Assembly: GCF_014644495.1 (NCBI RefSeq)
Contig: NZ_BMKU01000014.1
Location: 34,839 to 98,838, forward strand
Direction of reading: 5' to 3'
Origin: Pseudarthrobacter polychromogenes
GTDB lineage: Bacteria; Actinomycetota; Actinomycetes; Actinomycetales; Micrococcaceae
DNA: 64,000 nt
Part shown: in pieces, positions 15,934-25,063 of the stretch
Layout: each line of letters starts with the position of its first letter
Numbering within the stretch: the first letter of the stretch is position 1
The notes under the pieces: generated by a model
Databases searched by the model: none
The model's input: the letters and a program-made list of their open reading frames with translations, nothing else
What the model was told of the DNA's origin: nothing
Made by a program: the position numbers and the translations under genes

Positions 15934-17082
15934 CCAAGGGTTATAAGACGCATTGCCGCCAGATCTCTCGGGCTAGTTAGACCCGGGCGGTGAAAAGCTG
16001 CCACTCCCACAACACTGCCTCAGGGCGCTCCTGTCATTTCGGGGTTGCATGAGTCGAATCTGGTCTCCGTGCAACTCTTCATTGTCACGGGTTCTGAGCC
16101 GGAGGAGACTTGAAGCGACGGCCTCCCATCTCGGGCCGCCCGCGGGGCCACCCGGCTGCGGAGCCTCACAGCACCCTGCAGCGGCTTGGTGGATCGATGA
16201 GCTCCATAACACCCCTCAAAAAGGCCGCTGCTCAGCGGTCGCGCCAACTCTTGCCCCTGGTCGCTATCGCACTGATTGGCTGTCGCGGCGGGTGCCAGTA
16301 TGAGCCCGATAACGTCCCTCTCCCGTCCGCCAGTTCTCCGACTACGGAGGCTCGCACGGCCCCGCCACTGCCGGACGGAGGGGGCACCCGCACGGTCCCG
16401 CCGCTGCCGGAGAGTGGCGATATCGACGCCGGCACATACCTCGTCCCCGTCGCCGGCTACACGGAGCCTTTCGAAATCACCGTCCCAGACGGCTGGTTTG
16501 CTCTCGACAGCAAAAGCCTGGGCAAGGGCGACCCGGATCACCCGGCTGAATGGGCCGTCTACGTGACTCTTTGGCCCGCCAACTATGTGTCGATGGACGC
16601 ATGCGCCTGGATGGGCGCCCTTGCCGACGTCGGTCCGTCGGTCGAGGCCTTCCTCAGGGCTATGGCGGCGCAGTCGTCAACGGCAAGCAGTCCTCCCGCC
16701 AAGGTCATGGTAGGCAATTACTCCGGCTTCGAGTTCGACCACTCCGTCGAGGGCGATGTGGACATCAACGCCTGCGGCGCCGACAGGTTATGTATCTACT
16801 CAGAAAATAGATTCACCTGCACACACGGGTACTCGACTCGCGGCGAGCGCGAAACCTACCGGGTGGTCGATCTGAACGGCCAGCGGGCTGTGGTCGCTGT
16901 GGGCCATATCGACGAGTCGGTCAATCCGGAGCTGATGAGAGAGGCACGCGTCGTCTTCGACTCGATCGTGTTCAAATCCGACCAGTTGATGTGATGGGCG
17001 ATCCCGCCCTCGGGCGCCGGCTCCTTCTCTGAAACCCACCTACAGGTCTCATAACCGAGGCGCCTCAAAACGCAAGCATTAC
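15934..17082. repeat. Direct repeat unit B (about 1.15 kb)
   Basis: This second copy of unit A begins at CCAAGGGTTATAAGACGCAT and ends near TCTCATAACCGAGGCGCC, with a period of about 1.99 kb. Upstream non-coding sequence is almost identical between copies, while the coding parts have diverged moderately, which suggests an older duplication with conserved control sequences or gene conversion. Confidence 0.7.
16197..16994 (+). CDS. Putative lipoprotein, copy B
   Basis: This is a 265-residue paralogue of the 14209 gene. It has the same layout: hydrophobic segment (LLPLVAIALIGCRGGC), a Ser/Thr/Pro-rich linker, and the conserved domain (IDAGTYLVPVAGYTEPFEI... DGWFALDSKSLGKGDPDHP). Two Cys (IGC and GGC) could serve as the lipidation site; GGC aligns with copy A. 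Cys pairs in the distal domain (NACGADRLCIYS) are retained. ATG 16197 is the only ATG near the signal peptide shared with copy A. Confidence 0.7.
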   Translation: MSSITPLKKAAAQRSRQLLPLVAIALIGCRGGCQYEPDNVPLPSASSPTTEARTAPPLPDGGGTRTVPPLPESGDIDAGTYLVPVAGYTEPFEITVPDGWFALDSKSLGKGDPDHPAEWAVYVTLWPANYVSMDACAWMGALADVGPSVEAFLRAMAAQSSTASSPPAKVMVGNYSGFEFDHSVEGDVDINACGADRLCIYSENRFTCTHGYSTRGERETYRVVDLNGQRAVVAVGHIDESVNPELMREARVVFDSIVFKSDQLM

Positions 17083-17103
17083 GAGACAAGCCTGCGACGC
17101 TGA

Positions 17104-18273
17104 TTAGTCGACACAGGTGGTGGGAATGTCAGTGTCCTGCATCTTTACCGTTTGCGGGTCCGCCGGTGGAACAAAATTTCGGAGGGTCTCCTGAATCTTG
17201 TCGCGGAGCGCCTCCGCGCCAAGGTGCTGTTCCCAGTGCAGCACCCTGACGATGTCCAAATTCCTGCGTGCCCTAAACGCGCGAGAAGATGGAGGCCGAT
17301 TGACCACGACGATGAGGGCCCGTCCTTCCATGCCTTCCGTAGCTTTCATGCGGCGTGCGTCATAATCATTCAATTGGTCCAAGAAGCCAATTCGAGAGTC
17401 CTCTTTGAGGAACCGGCTTATGACTACTGCTGACATGCCGTCGTGTCTGAGGAGAACGTCGATTCTGTTGTTCGACCTCCCAACTAGGGGGTTGAACTTC
17501 ATTTTTCCTGCATCCCAAGCCTCGCGCAGCGCAATTGTGGTAGCGAGGTTATAGGCGTAATTGCGAAGAGCGGACGTGACGTCTCCTGTGTGCCAGGAAG
17601 AGTCTGCGAAGGTCTGGACTTCCCTCCACTGAGCTCTTAGATCTCCAATGCTTGCCGTAGCAGGGTCAGTTCGCCGGCCGTTGATATACGTTTGTTTAAT
17701 GCCTCTAACAGCACGCTGCTGAAATGCACCCTGCGAGGTACGTTTGAGAGCATCTAGCAGGTCCAGTGCCAGTCCGCTAGGCAACCGTTCCTGCTTGGGG
17801 TCCTTCGGAACGATTCTGTCAGTCACCCATTCAAACTTGTCCCACCACGCTTTGTCCCGAGCTTCATCCTTGGTGTGCTGGAGACCTTTGTTGAAAGTGG
17901 TGGCCGCAATAACTGCAGCTAGTACTGCTGCGGTACCAGCTGCAGCCGGACTGGTTACAAAGTCTTGAAGAAAGTCCTCCCACGCCTGGGCGCTCTTCCA
18001 CTGCAGAGCAAGTGAGACAAGCCAGATAAGGCCTGCAGCGACAACAAGCGCAAGAATCCATACGGTTACGCGCAGTACTGACCGAGTTTTGGCCTTTAGT
18101 CCACTCCACCAAGTAGACAGAAGCTGAATGGGAAGACGCGGAACGTCCCACCAACCAATTTCAATTTCGGTTTTCCTGCGTTCACCAGCGTCCTCTAGCG
18201 CCGCGGCCGCGAACGTTTCTAAAGTGCCTGGTGAGGTTCCATCTGTTTCGGCCCCGGGCCCAGGTGTAGTCAC
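17104..18273 (-). CDS. Membrane protein with nuclease-like C-terminal region
   Basis: The 389-residue protein has a cytoplasmic-looking N-terminus, two hydrophobic helices (about 68-90 and 108-127) and a long soluble C-terminal part. Residues 270-330 (RIDVLLRHDGMSAVVISRF... ALIVVVNRP) have the strand pattern of restriction-like PD-(D/E)xK folds, with Asp272 in the right place but no E-x-K. This resemblance is my reading of the pattern and is not a domain hit. Start is GTG; no clear ribosome site is visible. It stands alone and is lower in GC than its neighbours, which suggests acquisition. Confidence 0.55.
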   Translation of the reverse strand: MTTPGPGAETDGTSPGTLETFAAAALEDAGERRKTEIEIGWWDVPRLPIQLLSTWWSGLKAKTRSVLRVTVWILALVVAAGLIWLVSLALQWKSAQAWEDFLQDFVTSPAAAGTAAVLAAVIAATTFNKGLQHTKDEARDKAWWDKFEWVTDRIVPKDPKQERLPSGLALDLLDALKRTSQGAFQQRAVRGIKQTYINGRRTDPATASIGDLRAQWREVQTFADSSWHTGDVTSALRNYAYNLATTIALREAWDAGKMKFNPLVGRSNNRIDVLLRHDGMSAVVISRFLKEDSRIGFLDQLNDYDARRMKATEGMEGRALIVVVNRPPSSRAFRARRNLDIVRVLHWEQHLGAEALRDKIQETLRNFVPPADPQTVKMQDTDIPTTCVD

Positions 18274-18479
18274 AAGGAAATTGTAGGGTGAATCTCTCTC
18301 GCATCAAGTTACCTGCGTCAGTATACGGGCTGTTGCCAGAAGCCTTGGTGACGGACGGCAAACCAACTAAAAACTCGCGCAGGCGGGTATTAGCTGCTAT
18401 TTAGTTGAATAAGCGGTGGAATTGAGCTCGCAAGTCGAGCTGGCGAACCTAAGGGTTGTAAGACGTCATCAGAACTGGC

Positions 18480-19575
18480 TGTGACAGGTTTATATGGCCC
18501 CGGCAGGACGGTTATTTCTGGCCCCCCTTCATGACTCGCCGGGCACCTGTGGCGGTTATTTGTGGCCCCACCTTCAACGTTGGATTCATCACTGGATGGA
18601 TGCGGCGGAAGGCTGGTCTGGATGGAGTCGAGAGTGGAGTTGTTCGCGCGGATTCGAAGGGACGCCCGGGTTGAGGGCCTGTCGGTTCGTGCGTTGGCGG
18701 TCCGGTACGGGGTTCACAGGCGAACGGTAAGGCAGGCACTGGATTCGGCTGCCCCTCCGGAGCGTAAACAGAGGCAAGGCGTGTCCTGGAGGCTGGAGCC
18801 TTTTAAGGGCGCGATCGATGCGATGCTGATCGAGGACACGACGGCGCCGCGGAAGCAGCGCCATACTGCACGCAGGATTTTGGCCCGGCTCATAGAAGAG
18901 CACGGAGCGCAGGAGCTGTCGTATTCGACGGTCCGTGATTACGTAAGGGTCCGTCGGGCCCAGATTGATGTGGAGGCCGGCCGCCGGGTTGAGGTGTTCG
19001 TTCCTCAGGAACACGCTCCGGGTGCTGAGGCTGAGGTGGACTTCGGCGAGGTCTATGTCGTGCTGAACGGGGTGAAGACGAAGTGTCACCTGTTCATTTT
19101 CCGGTTATCGCATTCGGGCAGGGCCATCCATCGGATCTACCCGACCCAGGCCCAGGAGGCCTTCCTTGAAGGGCACATCGAGGCCTTCAAGGTTCTGGGC
19201 GGCATCCCGACTAAACACATCCGCTATGACAACCTCACCAGTGCTGTCACCGCTGTGGTGTTCGGTCAGGGCCGGCAGCGCCGGGAGAACGACAGATGGG
19301 TGTTGTTCCGTTCCCACTACGGCTTCGACCCCTTCTATTGCCAGCCCGGCATCGCCGGGGCCCACGAAAAGGGCGGCGTTGAAGGTGAGGTGGGCTGGTT
19401 CCGCCGCAACCGGCTTTCACCGATGCCGGTTGCTGACTCCCTGGACGAGCTCAACGACCGGATCCGCAAATGGGAAGCCCAGGACGAGGACAGGAGGATC
19501 AATGACAGGATCCGCACCATAGGCCAGGACTTCGAGATCGAACGGCCGTTCCTGGCCAGGTTGCCGGCAGAGGAC
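18480..19575 (+). mobile_element. Truncated IS21-family element (left part)
   Basis: The element starts near TGTGACAGG at 18480. It carries the repeated GGTTATTT(C/G)TGGCCCC motif in its left end (18509-18532, 18551-18574), as IS21 ends do. It covers most of istA and stops abruptly at the junction with the resolvase near 19575. istB and the right end are absent, so it cannot move on its own. Confidence 0.75.
18622..19575 (+). pseudogene. istA: IS21 transposase IstA, 3'-truncated
   Basis: About 318 residues of IstA remain. The N-terminal HTH (LAVRYGVHRRTVRQAL, 25-40) and the DDE catalytic triad are present: Asp140 (EAEVDFGEV), Asp203 (RYDNLTSAV), Glu254 (KGGVEGEVGWF). After RPFLARLPAED the frame runs open to 20085, but those residues are the antisense of the resolvase and not IstA. 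The usual C-terminal beta-barrel region is missing. Automated calling would report a spurious 507-residue chimera. Confidence 0.8.
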
Positions 19576-20123
19576 AGCGTTGCACGGCTCCAGCCCACGA
19601 GCCGGGCAGCGTCTTCCGCAGTACGGCCCTTCGCACGGGCGTCCTGGGCGATCGCCAGCTTGTCCGCGATGACGGCAGGGTCAGACGCCGGCCGGCCGAA
19701 TCGGGTTCCGTTCTGCCTGGCGGCCGTGATGCCAGCGTTGACACGTTCAACGATCAGCTCGCGCTCATACTCCGCGAGGGTGGCGAGCATGTTCAGCATC
19801 AGCCGGCCCGTTGAGGTCGTGGGGTCGATGCCGTCCGAGATAGATCTGACGTGGATGCCGCGGTCGCGCAGCAGGGTCACGGTGTTGAGCACATCAATCA
19901 GCGACCGGCCCAACCGGTCGACCCGCCACACCACAACGGTGTCGCCCTCCTCGGCGTACTCGAGAAGTCTTCTCATTCCGGGCCGCTCGATGGCGGTCTT
20001 GCTGCCCGAAGTCACGTCCGCGAAGACGTCACGTTTCTGCACGCCAGCGGTCACCAGCGCGTCCAGGTGCAGCTTGGCATCCTGACTGGGAGTGCTGACG
20101 CGCGTGTAACCAAGTAGCCTCAC
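19576..20123 (-). pseudogene. Serine resolvase, C-terminus cut by IS21
   Basis: About 182 residues of a resolvase/invertase-type serine recombinase are visible from a GTG at 20123 (VRLLGYTRVSTPSQD, catalytic Ser10). They continue through DVTSGSKTAIERPGM, VVWRVDRLGRSL and MLNMLATLAEYERELIVERV to the C-terminal HTH (AARLVGWSRATL). The last ~10 residues are replaced by IS21 antisense sequence. The related remnant at 37.5 kb ends WSRATLYRHQQALVAR, showing what is lost. The catalytic domain is intact, so some activity cannot be ruled out. Confidence 0.78.
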
Positions 20124-20248
20124 CAGGCCATTCTGACTCGAAAAGTCCCCGCTGTACTCTCGGCGAGACGACTGGTGGCGAGACGCGTTTCCGAGACGCA
20201 GGCAGCCCTGCTTTCCCGCAGACCCGACCGGCTCATCCCTGCCCCGGA

Positions 20249-20285
20249 GGGGTGTCTTGAAAAGCTGTTGTTTTTCGAGACCCCC
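20249..20285. repeat. Resolvase-type dyad, copy 2
   Basis: GGGGTGTCTTGAAAA and TTTTTCGAGACCCCC are near-complementary 15-nt arms around GCTGTTG. The dyad lies 126 bp upstream of the resolvase start. Between them (20150-20200) the motif CGAGACG occurs several times. This is consistent with a res site for the adjacent resolvase. Confidence 0.5.
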
Positions 20286-20345
20286 ATTACCAATCACACC
20301 GCCATAGAAACTCCGCCACCGTGAGCTGACCTGATTTTTCCTGGC

Positions 20346-21059
20346 CTATCGAGTCAGTAGCTGCCGTTCCATGCCTGCGATAAAGATGTCGACTTCAAAG
20401 TCGAACTGGGCCCCAATGTCCTGGGGCCCGTTGATCTCCAATGCGATGAGTGCCCGGAAGGCTTCATAGCCGCCAGCGTCCTCGGCTTTTTCGATCAGCC
20501 GGCGCACTTCGGGTGCCTGCGGGTGTTCGCCGAGTTGCTGCTCCATGATGATGTCCCTGCCTACGGCCATGGCGAAATGGGTGACAAAGGCGAGCCCCCT
20601 GCCTGCGGTGGGCAGGTCGAACCCTGCCCGGATCATGTGCTGAAGCACCAGCTCAGCTGGTTCAAAAACGGCAAGATTGTCGCTGTTGAGTCGGAAGTAG
20701 TTGCTCACAACGTTGGTAGAAACCATACTGTCCCGCACGGTCCCCGCCCAGACCCGGATGGCCGTTTTCCAGTCGGTGTCGGCGGTCACCCCTGCGGCCT
20801 CGAAATGCGCACTAAACCCCTCGGTGAAACTTGACTCAAAGACATCGGCCGCCAGAAGGCGGAGCAACCCTTCGCGGTCCGTGACGTGGTAGTTGAGGGC
20901 TTTGCGGTCGACGCCAAGTTCGTCGGCGACAGCCTGCATGGTCAATGTTGCCGGATCCATTGCTCGAGCGGCTTTCACGATCATGCTCTGGTTGATGCGC
21001 AACGGGCCCCCGCGCTTGCGTCCCTTAGAGCTCGAAATACTCTCCGTCTGAATAGTCAT
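20346..21059 (-). CDS. TetR-family repressor of glycoside cluster
   Basis: The 237-residue protein has a TetR N-terminal HTH (MIVKAARAMDPATLTMQAVADELGVDRKALNYHV) and a long alpha-helical effector domain of the TetR_C type. It is transcribed divergently from the GH2 gene across a 111-bp gap holding two perfect palindromes, so it most likely represses both itself and the glycosidase operon, with a sugar or aglycone as inducer (inference). Confidence 0.85.
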   Translation of the reverse strand: MTIQTESISSSKGRKRGGPLRINQSMIVKAARAMDPATLTMQAVADELGVDRKALNYHVTDREGLLRLLAADVFESSFTEGFSAHFEAAGVTADTDWKTAIRVWAGTVRDSMVSTNVVSNYFRLNSDNLAVFEPAELVLQHMIRAGFDLPTAGRGLAFVTHFAMAVGRDIIMEQQLGEHPQAPEVRRLIEKAEDAGGYEAFRALIALEINGPQDIGAQFDFEVDIFIAGMERQLLTR

Positions 21060-21083
21060 GGTGTCCTCCTCGAGCCCTACCTA

Positions 21084-21148
21084 TTGACGTGATCTGTATA
21101 ACAGTCTAGCGTTTCCCCCACGGGAAACAAGTTTCCCGCCCGGGAAAC
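21084..21148 (+). promoter_or_regulatory. Promoter with twin 18-bp operators
   Basis: A -35 box TTGACG (21084-21089) is followed after 17 bp by TAGCGT (21107-21112). Overlapping and following it are two palindromes, GTTTCCC-N4-GGGAAAC, at 21111-21128 and 21131-21148. Their centres are 20 bp apart, about two helical turns, so two repressor dimers would bind the same face. They sit directly in front of the GH2 gene. Confidence 0.75.
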
Positions 21149-21170
21149 TCAAAGACGAAGGTGAACCCCG

Positions 21171-23691
21171 TTGATTAGCACTTCATTTGACCAAAACTGG
21201 TACGTTCGGAGCGACGGCTCGGCACAGGCTGCGACCGTTGGGCCGGTTACAGTCCCTTACGACGCCATGATGTTCGAGGCGCGGGATCCGAACACCCGCA
21301 ACGTGGGCAACACGGGCTACTACCCTGGCGGCGTGTACACATACACCAAGTCGTTCGGGGTTCCCTCGGATTGGCGCCACCAGACCGTCGTTCTGGAGTT
21401 CGAAGGCGTGTATCACCGCTCGGAAGTTTTCGTGAACGGGAAACGCGCGGGAGGCAGGGCTTCGGGGTATGCACTCTTCCATGTGGTTTTGGATGCTTTT
21501 CTGAACTACGGGGAAGAAAACATCATCGAAGTTGTGGCGCACAACGATGATGAACCCAATGGTCGCTTCTACCGGCAGCGGGATCTACCGCCCGGTCCAA
21601 CTGCTGATCGGGGAGCGGACACATATCGCTCCGAAAGGACTCCGGCTTTCCACGACGGCCCTGGCTGGAACTGCGGCGACCGTTCTGGCCGAGACGACGG
21701 TTTATAACCGTGAAGCTGATGCGCAGATCGTGGACGTTGTCACGGAAATTCTGGACCCCCAGGGGATCCTCGTGGCCACCTCCAGGAGCAGCCTTACTGT
21801 TCCTGCGGCTGGTTCTGCCACGGCCCGACAGCATCTGGAGATCAGCGATGCCGCGCTGTGGTCACCGGGGACGCCGCAACTGCACCGGGCAACGTCCCGT
21901 ATCCTGGCCGCAAACTCAACGATCGATACAGCCAGCGACGACTTCGGAATTCGCATGGTCACCGTCGATGCCCGTCGGGGACTGAGGATCAACGGAGAAC
22001 CGCTCAAGCTCCGCGGAGCGGCGATCCACCACGACAACGGTGTGATCGGTGCGCACACACTCGACGCTGCCGACGAACGCAGGATCCGCATCCTGAAGGA
22101 AAGCGGATTCAACGCTATCCGCAGTGCCCACAATGCCGCCTCACGCTCCCTGCTGAGCGCTTGCGACCGTCACGGGGTCCTGGTCATGGATGAACTGACC
22201 GACGCCTGGTTCCGGCCCAAGGTACTCAACGACTACAGCCAGAACTTCGTGGAGTGCTGGGAGGATGACCTGGAAGCCCTGGTGGCCAACGCCTTCAACC
22301 ACCCGTCGGTCATCATGTACTCCATCGGAAACGAGATCGCCGAGACCGCAACCCCGCGGGGAATTGAGATGAACCGACGGATCGCCGACCGGACCCGCGA
22401 ACTGGATCCAACGCGCCTCGTAACCAACGGCATCAACGGGTTCCTGAACCTCATCTCTCCCCAGGACGAGGAGAAACTCGCCAAGAAGGCCGACGCTGCA
22501 CGGGAGACCGGCGAGAACCCGAACAAGAACCTAATCGGCGTCCTGAACCTCATCATCGGAATTCTTGACCGGATGCTGGATAAGATCGTCCGGCTTCCAG
22601 CGGTCGACAAACGCACCCGTGAGGCGTTCGCTGCCCTGGACGTCGCCGGCTACAACTACATGACCGGCCGATACGAACTGGACGCCAAACTCCACCCGGC
22701 ACGGGTGATCGTCGGCAGCGAAACCCGCGCCGCGCACACCGTGAAAATCTGGAAACAGATCGAGCACCTGGACCACGTCATTGGCGATTTCGCCTGGACC
22801 GGCTGGGACTACATTGGTGAGGCCGGCCTGGCAACCAAGCAGTACGGCACCACGAAGCGTTCCATCTACCACCCGTACCCGGCGCTGCTCGCAGGCGAAC
22901 CGGTCATCGACATCACCGGATTCCGCCAGACACAGTCCTACCTCAACGAAATCGCCTGGCATCTCGCAACCGGCCCGCACATCGCGGTCGAGCCGGTCAA
23001 CCACTCCGGAGAAAAGGTCGTCAAGACCGGCTGGCGGGCCACTAATTCCATCCCGAGCTGGAGCTGGGAAGGATGCGAAGGGCGTGAAGCAACGGTCGAG
23101 GTCTACGCCGACGCCGCGCGCATCGAACTTCACCTGAACGGACACACCGTCGGTACGGCGGAATCCGGCCGGGACGGGGACTACCTGACCAAATTCACGC
23201 TTCCCTACCAGCCCGGGGACCTCACCGCGGTCGCTTACGCAGCGGACGGCACCGAGATTGGGCGCCGCACGCTGACAAGTGCCGGCGGGAGCCTGCGCCT
23301 GGACGTGCAGCCCGAGACGACGACACTGGTCGCGGACGGCCACGACCTCGCCTACATCCCCATCGAACTCACCGACGATGAGGGAATCCTGCGACCGCTG
23401 GCCGACCGGACGCTGACGGTAAGCGTCGAAGGCGCCGCCAGCCTGCTCGGTTTCGGCACCGGGGAAGCAATCACTACCGAAGGCTTTGCTTCCCCCGCAC
23501 ACCACACGTTCAACGGCCGCGCCCTCGCCGTCGTCCGCGCCGGACACGAACCAGGGGAAGCCACCGTTACCGTCCAAGGCGCTGGCATGGAACCACAAAA
23601 CGTAATCCTCCGCCTCGAATCCCCGGCCGCTACACCGTCCTCGGGCGTTCCGGTTGAGGCCATCACTGCAGAACCTTCCCCCACCCGATAA
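21171..23691 (+). pseudogene. GH2 glycosidase with internal frameshift
   Basis: The first 134 residues (frame of 21171: FDQNWYVRSDG... VVAHNDDEPNGRFY) form the GH2 sugar-binding domain. The rest (GSGIYRPVQLL... to 23691) continues in another frame; the change is at about 21573, where the expected FY-x-GSGIY needs two more bases. The catalytic domain holds the acid/base in MYSIGNEIAET and the nucleophile region WTGWDYIGEAG. A C-terminal DUF4982-like domain (WEGCEGREATVEVYADAARIELHLNG) follows. Full length would be about 840 residues. It begins the TetR-controlled operon. A sequencing error is an alternative to true inactivation. Confidence 0.8.
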
Positions 23692-23751
23692 ACCCCGCCC
23701 GGCCCGGCACGCACCGTGCAAGGCTGTTGCCATGAACAAAGGAGTTCCCCC

Positions 23752-25032
23752 GTGTCAGAAACCATCACGGCCACGAAACCGGCGAGGGTGAAATCCCCGA
23801 GAGGCTACGTTGGCTCGTTCGCGCTTTCATCGTTCGGTATCTACGTCGCCCTGCTCGCCCCCGTCTATGGCGGCCTGTCCGTCAAGATCCAGGAGATGTC
23901 AGGCCTGGACGCCGCACCCGCCCTGCTCGGTCTGCTCACCGGCGCCGGCGCTCTCTTCTCCACCCTTGTCCAGCCGGTCGCAGGTCGTCTGTCGGACCGC
24001 ACCACCTCGCGGTTCGGCATGCGGCGGCCCTTCATCCTCGCCGGCGGCATCGGAACCGCGATCTTCCTGGTGCTCAGCGGCATGGCACCGAACTACCCGC
24101 TCCTGCTGATCTCCTGGTGCTTTGTGCAGCTGTGCGCAAACTTCGCTCTGGCAGCACACCACACCACCCTCGCCGACCAGGTACCCGAAGCCAAGCGTGG
24201 CGGGGTTTCGGGCATCATCGGTGCAGTGACGCCCGCCGCGATCCTCGGCGGCGCGCTCTTCCTGACCCTGCTTCCCACCACCTTTCTCCGCTTCACCGTT
24301 CCCGCGATCTTCGGCCTGATTACGATCATCGTGTTCGTGATCGTACTCAAAGACAAAGTCCGCACCGACCAGCCCACCACCAAGATGGATCTCAAGCAGA
24401 TCCTCGGCTCCTACGTCTTCCACCCCCGTACCTACCCTGATTTCGGCTGGGCGTGGCTGAGTAAGGCCCTCGTGCTGCTCGGCTTCGGCGCGACCTCGAC
24501 CTACATCACGCTGTTCCTGGGCGCCGAGTTCGGAATGGACACCGCCGCGCAGCTCAAGTTCAACGCCCTCGCCCAGGCGGCCAGCATCGGCACCCTGGTC
24601 ATCTTCAGCATCCTCGGCGGCTACCTTTCCGACAAAGTAGGGCGCCGCAAGCCCTTCGTCCTGGCCTCCGGCATTGTCCTGGGCCTCGGCGTCATCCTCA
24701 TCGCAGTCTCACCCACCTTCGGTGCTGCAGGGCTGACCGTCCTGCTGGTTGCCCAGGGAATCATCGGGATGGGCGCAGGCACGTTCTTCGCGGTGGACCA
24801 GGCACTCTGCATCTCGGTACTTCCCCACCAGGACGAGATGGCCAAGGACCTGGGCATCCTGAACCTGGCCGGCACACTGCCCGGTGTGCTCGCACCCCTG
24901 TTCGCCGGAGTGGTCTTCATTCCCCTTGGCAACGCCCTGTTCGGTGGCGGCTACGGGCTCTGGTTCACCATCGCCGGCGTCATCGCCATGATCGGCGGGT
25001 TGCTGGTGCTCAAGATCAAGAGCGTCAAGTAA
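23752..25032 (+). CDS. MFS sugar/glycoside transporter
   Basis: The 426-residue protein has 12 hydrophobic segments and the MFS signature between TM2 and TM3 (GRLSDRTTSRFGMRRPF). The cytoplasmic loop and overall layout resemble SLC45/GPH-like sugar carriers. GTG 23752 is chosen for the AAAGGAG ribosome site 10 nt upstream. It follows the GH2 gene by 60 nt and precedes an esterase and two GH3 genes, so import of the glycoside or its fragments is inferred. Confidence 0.85.
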   Translation: MSETITATKPARVKSPRGYVGSFALSSFGIYVALLAPVYGGLSVKIQEMSGLDAAPALLGLLTGAGALFSTLVQPVAGRLSDRTTSRFGMRRPFILAGGIGTAIFLVLSGMAPNYPLLLISWCFVQLCANFALAAHHTTLADQVPEAKRGGVSGIIGAVTPAAILGGALFLTLLPTTFLRFTVPAIFGLITIIVFVIVLKDKVRTDQPTTKMDLKQILGSYVFHPRTYPDFGWAWLSKALVLLGFGATSTYITLFLGAEFGMDTAAQLKFNALAQAASIGTLVIFSILGGYLSDKVGRRKPFVLASGIVLGLGVILIAVSPTFGAAGLTVLLVAQGIIGMGAGTFFAVDQALCISVLPHQDEMAKDLGILNLAGTLPGVLAPLFAGVVFIPLGNALFGGGYGLWFTIAGVIAMIGGLLVLKIKSVK

Positions 25033-25063
25033 CCCTTCCACACCACAAAAGAGAGAACGCACC

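Noticed and set aside
20249..20285. Tn3-family terminal inverted repeat
   Set aside because: The GGGG...CCCC dyad is self-complementary at one place and has no partner end or Tn3 transposase, so a resolvase binding site fits better.
22531..23739. 402-codon minus-strand frame over the GH2 gene
   Set aside because: Antisense shadow; GH2 catalytic motifs are on the plus strand.
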